The notes under the pieces: generated by a model
Seen by the model: the letters and a program-made list of their open reading frames with translations, nothing else
The model's database searches: none
Told to the model about the DNA's origin: nothing
Position numbers and translations under genes: made by a program
In this document: one piece after another, positions 59,425 to 64,000 of the stretch
Layout: each line of letters opens with the position of its first letter
How positions within the stretch are numbered: position 1 is the first letter of the stretch
Origin: Streptomyces venezuelae
GTDB lineage: Bacteria; Actinomycetota; Actinomycetes; Streptomycetales; Streptomycetaceae
DNA length: 64,000 nucleotides
Assembly (NCBI RefSeq): GCF_008642315.1
Contig: NZ_CP029192.1
Span: 5,332,001 to 5,396,000 of the forward strand
Reading direction: 5' to 3'

Positions 59425-60810
59425 GTGATCCAGGTAAACGTCGAAGACGTGGAGTTCGCCCCGGGGCACGTGTACGAGTGGCGGATGGCCGTGGCGGAAG
59501 GCGACGCACCGCCGAGCGGGGTCACCAGCTTCAACCAGGAGAAGCACTTCAGCGTCGCCCAGGAGGCCCGCGCCGCCGACGACCCCCTCGCCATGTACAT
59601 CGCCGCGACCTTCGAGCTCCCCGGCCCGGTGGACCGCGAAGCGCTCGGCGCCGCCCTGCTGTACTTCGTACGGCGCCACGACGTGCTGCGCAGCACGTTC
59701 CAGCAGCTCGTCGGCGCCCTGTCCTGCGACGTCCTCGCCCCGGACCAGGTCGAGTCGAGGACGATCGACCACGGGTACGCGCACTCGTCCGACGAGGTGC
59801 GCGACCTTCTGCACGCGACCTTTCAAGGCGTCGACCCCCTCGTCTGGCCCATGATCCGGCTCGGTGCCGTCGTCCGGGACGACTCCGCCACCGTGTGGTT
59901 CACCTGCGACCACGCCGTGGCCGACGGCCTGGCCATGCCGATCGGCGTGCACGACATCGCCGAGGCCTACCTCGCGTACGCGGACGGACGCCACCCCGAA
60001 CTCGCCGAGCCCGGCAGCTATCTCGCCTTCAGCCACGAGCAGCGCGACCGCAACGCCGCCCTGCACGTCGACGACCCGCGCCTGGACCGCTGGAAGGCGT
60101 TCATGGCGGGGGCCGGCAGTTTCTTTCCGCGTTTTCCGCTGGACATGGGTGTGGAGCCGGGCCGCATGTACCCGGCGGTGAACGAGACCACGTCCCTCCT
60201 CACCGCCGAGGAGATGAAGGGCCTGGAGACCGCGTGCCAGGACGTCGGCGGGAAGATCCACATGGGGCTGCTCGCGGCCGTGGGAGTGGCTGTGCGCAAG
60301 GAGGGCGGGCCCGACGTCCACCGGAGCCTCATGCCGGTCAGCGACCGCGGCAGCGGCCCGTACGCCCACTCGATGGGCTGGTTCGTGAACACCATGCCCA
60401 TCGCGTTCCGGGTGGGCGAAGGGCGGAGCTTCGGCGCCGTCATGGACGACGTGCGCGCCGCCCTCGACGACATGCGGCAGCACATCGACGTCCCGTTCGT
60501 GCGGGCCTGGGAACTGCTGGCCCCCGACGAGTACTGCGCCCACCACTACTGGCCGTACTCCGTGAACTGGTTCTCGTACCTCGACTTCCGCCGTTCCCCG
60601 GGAGCCGAGTCCCATCTGGCACGCGACGCCAGGATGCACGTGTGGATGGAAGGCTCGTACTGGTACAGCTTCTGGCTCTTCCGCACCGACACCGGCCTCC
60701 ACATGAACTCGATCTACGCCGGGACGGACCGGGCGAAGGAGACCGCGCACGCCCTCGAAGGCACGCTGCGGCGGACGTTGCGGAATCTGGCCGGTGACGG
60801 GGTCTTCTGA
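59425..60810 (+). CDS. Stand-alone condensation-domain protein
   Basis: A 461-residue protein of the condensation/acyltransferase (C-domain, PapA-like) superfamily. The acceptor motif reads CDHAVADGLAM (H-x3-DG with the first His replaced by Asp), and the second lobe has SVNWFSYLDF and a bridging region. Early residues (FNQEKHFSVAQEARAADDPLAMYIAATFELPGPVDREALGAALLYFVRRHDVLRSTF) are typical. It may acylate or condense small substrates. No peptide synthetase genes lie nearby. GTG start at 59425. Confidence 0.85.
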   Translation: MIQVNVEDVEFAPGHVYEWRMAVAEGDAPPSGVTSFNQEKHFSVAQEARAADDPLAMYIAATFELPGPVDREALGAALLYFVRRHDVLRSTFQQLVGALSCDVLAPDQVESRTIDHGYAHSSDEVRDLLHATFQGVDPLVWPMIRLGAVVRDDSATVWFTCDHAVADGLAMPIGVHDIAEAYLAYADGRHPELAEPGSYLAFSHEQRDRNAALHVDDPRLDRWKAFMAGAGSFFPRFPLDMGVEPGRMYPAVNETTSLLTAEEMKGLETACQDVGGKIHMGLLAAVGVAVRKEGGPDVHRSLMPVSDRGSGPYAHSMGWFVNTMPIAFRVGEGRSFGAVMDDVRAALDDMRQHIDVPFVRAWELLAPDEYCAHHYWPYSVNWFSYLDFRRSPGAESHLARDARMHVWMEGSYWYSFWLFRTDTGLHMNSIYAGTDRAKETAHALEGTLRRTLRNLAGDGVF

Positions 60811-60816
60811 CCTCGG

Positions 60817-60854
60817 TCCACGTCCACATCCACATCCACGTCCGCGTTCACGTC
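60817..60854. repeat. Hexanucleotide repeat
   Basis: CCACGT/CCACAT hexamers recur about five times in the gap between convergent genes. Confidence 0.6.
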
Positions 60855-61692
60855 ACGCCCGGCCCCGCAGCCAGCGCAGGACCGACTGGGCCATCCCCGG
60901 GCTCCGGAGCAGCGGGCCCCCGTGCGCGGAGCCCGACACCGTGCGGACGGTGATGTCGCCGAGGCCCGCGCCCCGCTCCGCGCTCGCCACCTCCGACGAG
61001 TGCGTGCGCGGAACGAAGTCCCCCGCCGAGTGGACCAGGAGGAGCGGCGCGTCGTCCGCGCCCGACGCGTGGGACGCGACCGACAGGTCCGTCCAGCGCG
61101 CCCGGCACGCCCGCCCCGCCCCGTCCCCCGGCACGCACCCCGCGAGCCGCACCGCCGCCCTCCGCAGCTCCCGCCGCTCCGCGGACGCCCCCGGTCTCGC
61201 CCCGTCGCGCCACGCCCGCCGCGGCGACGCCACCGGCGACAGCGCGACCACACCCAGCGCCCGCGCCCGCCCCGCCCCGTACGCCCCCGCCTGCAACGCC
61301 AAGTGCCCGCCCGCCGAGGAACCGAGCACGAGGGGCCGCCGCCCGCCCTCCCGCAACTGCACCCAGTGCAGCGCCGCGAGGACGTCGTCGCGCTGCGCGG
61401 GCCAGACCGCGTCCGAGGTGAGGCGGTAGTCGGTGTCGTACACCGTGAATCCGCGCGCCGCGAACCACCGCGCCCAGCCGCTCCAGTCCGTGTCCTTCGA
61501 CCAGTAGCCGCCGTGCACGATGACGAGCGGAGTGCCGCCGTCGCCGTACACCGTGATGTTCTGGCGGGGGTGTCCCCCGTAGCGGAAGAGCTGCCCGTTC
61601 GGGGGCTCGGGGGCCGCCTGGGCGGCGGCACTGGACGACAGCAGCGCCCCGCAGAGGGCCAGGCTGAGCAACGTACGACGCATGGCGGGCAT
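60853..61692 (-). CDS. Secreted alpha/beta hydrolase
   Basis: A 279-residue protein with a signal peptide (RRTLLSLALCGALLSSSAAAQA) and an esterase/acetylxylan-esterase-like fold: oxyanion HGGYW, nucleophile elbow LGSSAGGHLALQ, Asp in HSAGDFVP, His in SGSAHGG. The set Ser, Asp, His is complete. It is an extracellular carboxylesterase of unknown substrate. ATG 61692, with 61683 as an alternative. Confidence 0.88.
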   Translation of the reverse strand: MPAMRRTLLSLALCGALLSSSAAAQAAPEPPNGQLFRYGGHPRQNITVYGDGGTPLVIVHGGYWSKDTDWSGWARWFAARGFTVYDTDYRLTSDAVWPAQRDDVLAALHWVQLREGGRRPLVLGSSAGGHLALQAGAYGAGRARALGVVALSPVASPRRAWRDGARPGASAERRELRRAAVRLAGCVPGDGAGRACRARWTDLSVASHASGADDAPLLLVHSAGDFVPRTHSSEVASAERGAGLGDITVRTVSGSAHGGPLLRSPGMAQSVLRWLRGRA

Positions 61693-61793
61693 GGCGAGAT
61701 GCTGCACCGCGCGGACCGCACAACCCCCGCGCACCACCTGTGCGGGTGGCAGAACGTTCCTCTGTTCGCACGCCGCCAGGGGCTGCGGACAGC

Positions 61794-61830
61794 GGAAAGG
61801 GCCGCTGCTCCAGGAGCAGCGGCCCTTTCC
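61794..61830 (-). terminator. Near-perfect hairpin terminator
   Basis: GGAAAGGGCCGCTGCTCC (61794-61811) and its complement (61813-61830) form an 18-bp inverted repeat around a single A. It ends the peptide transporter transcript on the minus strand. Confidence 0.85.
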
Positions 61831-61845
61831 GATGAAACCGTGGGG

Positions 61846-63342
61846 TCAGTTGACCGAACCCATGAGTTCCTTGACCTTCTTGCGGGACGTCCAGATGCCG
61901 AAGCCCGCGAGGACGGCGATGATCGCTTCGACGGCGACCGCCCCCGAATTGTTCAGGTCCACGCCCAGCTGCGGCGAGGTCAGCAGACCCGTCACCGAGT
62001 CGCCCGCGGTGACCGCGAGGAACCAGACACCCATCATCTGGGCGCTGTACTTCTCCGGGGCCATCTTGGTCGTGAGCGACAGGCCGACCGGGGAGAGGCA
62101 GAGCTCGCCGACGGTCTGGATGAAGTAGATCGAGACCAGCCACATCGGGCTGACGCGGCCGCCGTTGTTGGCGGTGTCGATCAGCGGGATGAGGAAGACG
62201 GCGAAGGAGATGCCGATCAGCGTGAGGCTGGAGGCGAACTTGACGGCCGTGCTCGGCTCCTTGCCCCGCTTGTTCAGCCACAGCCACGCCGAGGCGACCA
62301 CGGGGGCCAGCGCCATGATGAAGATCGGGTTCAGCGACTGGTACCAGGAGGTCGGGAAGTCGAACCCGAGCAGGTTGTTGGTCGTCGAGCCCTTGCCGAA
62401 GATCGACAGCGTCGAGCCGTTCTGGTCGTAGATCATCCAGAAGACGGCGGCGACCACGAAGAACCAGATGTAGCCCGACAGCTTGGACTGCTCCAGCTGC
62501 GAGAGCTCCTTGTCGCGCTTCATGCGGGCGAGGACGGTGACCGGGATGACCAGGCCGGCGATGATCAGCGGCATCAGGGCCCAGTCGGCGAAGTTGCCGG
62601 TCACGCCCATGAGCGTGTAGAGCGCGGCGGCGACGATCAGCCAGATCAGGCCGTTGCGCAGGGCCGAGGCGCGCTGCTGCGGCGTCGCGGGCTGCGAGAC
62701 CACGCTGCTCTGGGCGCTCAGGTGGCGCGAGCCGATCATGAACTGGGCGAGACCCAGGGCCATGCCGACCGCGGCGAGCGCGAAGCCGAGGTGCCAGTTG
62801 ACGTTCTCGCCGACCGTGCCGATGGACAGCGGGGCGAGGAAGGCGCCGAGGTTGATGCCGATGTAGAAGAGCGTGAAGCCACCGTCACGGCGCGGGTCCT
62901 TCGGACCGTCGTAGAGGTGGCCGACCATCACGGAGATGTTCGCCTTCAGGAGGCCGGAGCCGAGAGCGACGAGCGCGAGGCCGGCGAAGAAGGTGGCCGA
63001 GCTCGGCAGCGCGAGCGTGATGTGGCCGAGGATCACGACGGCCGCACCGATGACGACCGTCTTGCGCGGACCCCAGAAGCGGTCCGCCATCCAGCCGCCG
63101 GGCATGGCGAGGAGGTAGACCATCGACATGTAGACGGAGTAGATCGCCGTCGCCGTCGTGGCACTCATGTTCATGCCGCCGGGGGCGATCAGGTACAGCG
63201 GGAGCAGTGCCTTCATGCCGTAGAAGCTGTAGCGCTCCCACATCTCGGTCATGAAGAGAGTGGCCAGTCCGCGGGGGTGGCCGAAGAAGGTCTTCTCGGA
63301 GCCAGGGGTGCTGGCGGAGTCCTTCGTCAGGCTGGACGCCAT
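61846..63342 (-). CDS. POT/PTR family peptide MFS transporter
   Basis: A 498-residue proton-coupled oligopeptide transporter with 12-14 membrane helices. The N-terminal motif LFMTEMWERYSFYGMKALLPLYLI is the POT E-x-x-E-R-like site; GGWMADRFWGPRKTVVIGA and GINLGAFLAPLSIGTVGENVNWHLGFALAAVGM are family signatures. It imports di- and tripeptides. ATG 63342; the longer upstream frame lacks homology. It is divergent from the response regulator gene. Confidence 0.93.
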   Translation of the reverse strand: MASSLTKDSASTPGSEKTFFGHPRGLATLFMTEMWERYSFYGMKALLPLYLIAPGGMNMSATTATAIYSVYMSMVYLLAMPGGWMADRFWGPRKTVVIGAAVVILGHITLALPSSATFFAGLALVALGSGLLKANISVMVGHLYDGPKDPRRDGGFTLFYIGINLGAFLAPLSIGTVGENVNWHLGFALAAVGMALGLAQFMIGSRHLSAQSSVVSQPATPQQRASALRNGLIWLIVAAALYTLMGVTGNFADWALMPLIIAGLVIPVTVLARMKRDKELSQLEQSKLSGYIWFFVVAAVFWMIYDQNGSTLSIFGKGSTTNNLLGFDFPTSWYQSLNPIFIMALAPVVASAWLWLNKRGKEPSTAVKFASSLTLIGISFAVFLIPLIDTANNGGRVSPMWLVSIYFIQTVGELCLSPVGLSLTTKMAPEKYSAQMMGVWFLAVTAGDSVTGLLTSPQLGVDLNNSGAVAVEAIIAVLAGFGIWTSRKKVKELMGSVN

Positions 63343-63813
63343 GGGTCGATCCTCGTGGGTTCGGGACGCGCGCGGCAGGAGCGTGAGCGCGCCCGGTGGG
63401 GGGCGGTCGGCACCGTCGTCATGGCCGCCCACCCCCACGCCCAGGGGGAGTTCACCCCGCTCAAGAGACGGGGGGCGGTGACTCCGGGATCCACACCCTG
63501 GCGCATCCTCGCGCGCAGGGCCCGACCACAGGTCATTCCTTTCAAGGCTGGCCGAGGCCAGCCCGCACATAAAAGAGACCTAAGGCGCGCACAGCGGGCC
63601 AAAGGTCCTTGAGTAGTGCATCAGGCGTTGGGTCACCATACGACACGTCAGGGATGCATATGGAAGGACTTGAGAGATGGATCACAGGTGTCGCTGCAAC
63701 CAACAGCGCACATTCAAAGGTGTTTCACAGAATTGCTTCCCATAGCCGCAGGGTCACCCCCACACTGTGCGATCACCTCCCTGACGTTGTCCACCGCGGA
63801 CTACCATCACCCC
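63343..63813. other. Divergent intergenic region of the peptide transporter and response regulator
   Basis: A 471-bp gap that must hold both promoters. I see no ORF with a ribosome binding site, no repeat element of the families described here and no clear hairpin. The part from 63600 on is relatively AT-rich. Confidence 0.4.
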
Positions 63814-64000
63814 ATGACCCGTGTACTGCTCGCCGAGGACGACGCGTCCATCTCGGAGCCGCTGGCCCGCGCCCTGCGGAGGGAGGGGTACGAGGTCGAA
63901 GTCCGTGAGGACGGCCCGACCGCCCTCGACGCAGGTCTGCAGGGCGGTGTCGACCTTGTCGTACTCGACCTGGGGCTGCCCGGCATGGATGGCCTTGAGG
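63814..64000 (+). CDS. Response regulator, N-terminal fragment
   Basis: Receiver domain start MTRVLLAEDDASISEPLARALRREGYEVEVREDGPTALDAGLQGGVDLVVLDLGLPGMDGLE, with the acidic pair EDD and phospho-acceptor Asp in LDLGLPGMDG. It runs off the right edge, so the output domain is not seen; OmpR-type is most likely from the sequence style. No Shine-Dalgarno sequence precedes the ATG, suggesting leaderless translation. Confidence 0.88.
   Translation, partial: MTRVLLAEDDASISEPLARALRREGYEVEVREDGPTALDAGLQGGVDLVVLDLGLPGMDGLE

Noticed and set aside
60922..63612. Plus-strand ORF of 896 codons opposite the hydrolase and peptide transporter
   Set aside because: Antisense of two well-supported genes. The composition (Arg, Asp, His, Val rich) is a shadow and no ribosome binding site is seen.

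Overview
High-GC DNA with GTG starts, short overlaps inside operons and a single UUA-decoding leucine tRNA points to a Streptomyces chromosome. The gene content (hut cluster, cystathionine beta-synthase, thiolase, sigma/STAS module, peptide transporter) looks like conserved core chromosome interrupted by accessory islands of small regulators, surface proteins and repeats. The species cannot be named from the sequence alone.

Layout. 1-333 is the 3' end of a cyclopropane-fatty-acyl-phospholipid synthase. 499-3942 is a MacB/FtsX-type ABC exporter pair. 4377-4459 is tRNA-Leu(UAA), the bldA tRNA, followed by a BI-1 family membrane protein, small conserved genes and a thiolase. 9014-12050 is a WhiJ-like module (two DUF397 proteins, DUF5753 regulator, ATP-binding protein) whose regulator is split by an IS5-family element (10468-11364). 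Removing the IS and one CTAG copy restores an open 283-codon frame. 12063-18008 is a seven-gene minus-strand operon with a lipoprotein, a secreted protein, a small WXG100-like protein, a larger T7SS-signal-like protein and two paralogous proteins of unknown function. 18382-23753 holds an SGNH hydrolase, cystathionine beta-synthase, an HTH/SDR pair and a small membrane protein.

23765-42495 is a metabolic island: an NCS1 permease; a four-gene betaine-type ABC importer; divergently, a histidine-ammonia-lyase-like protein lacking the normal Ala-Ser-Gly cofactor triad plus an RpiR regulator; a roadblock/LC7 gene set; an APC permease; a type III PLP decarboxylase; and hutU, an M20 amidohydrolase, hutF and hutI. 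A two-part motif, CTGAATAG ... GTCAATAG, occurs in the HAL-like/ABC intergenic region and in the decarboxylase/hutU intergenic region, linking the two blocks. My main hypothesis is catabolism of a histidine betaine (hercynine or ergothioneine) feeding urocanate, or its thio form, into the hut enzymes.

42533-50971 holds a second HTH/SDR pair and two more accessory modules of DUF397, DUF6879, DUF5753 and PCMT-like genes, including a 29-codon ORF directly ahead of the methyltransferase. 51004-54103 carries a racemase and a sigma factor divergent from a STAS protein and an anti-sigma-like kinase. 54324-58780 is a four-gene surface operon with an LPQTG sortase substrate, a DUF916-like protein, a neocarzinostatin-like protein and a repeat-domain protein. 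58781-59424 is an array of palindromic dispersed repeats. The window ends with a free-standing condensation-domain protein, an alpha/beta hydrolase, a POT peptide transporter and the start of a response regulator.

Two dispersed intergenic repeat families recur. Copies are read in frame at the C-terminus of the ABC ATPase and the N-terminus of the M20 amidohydrolase. The only confident in-frame TTA codon I found is codon 3 of the IS transposase.
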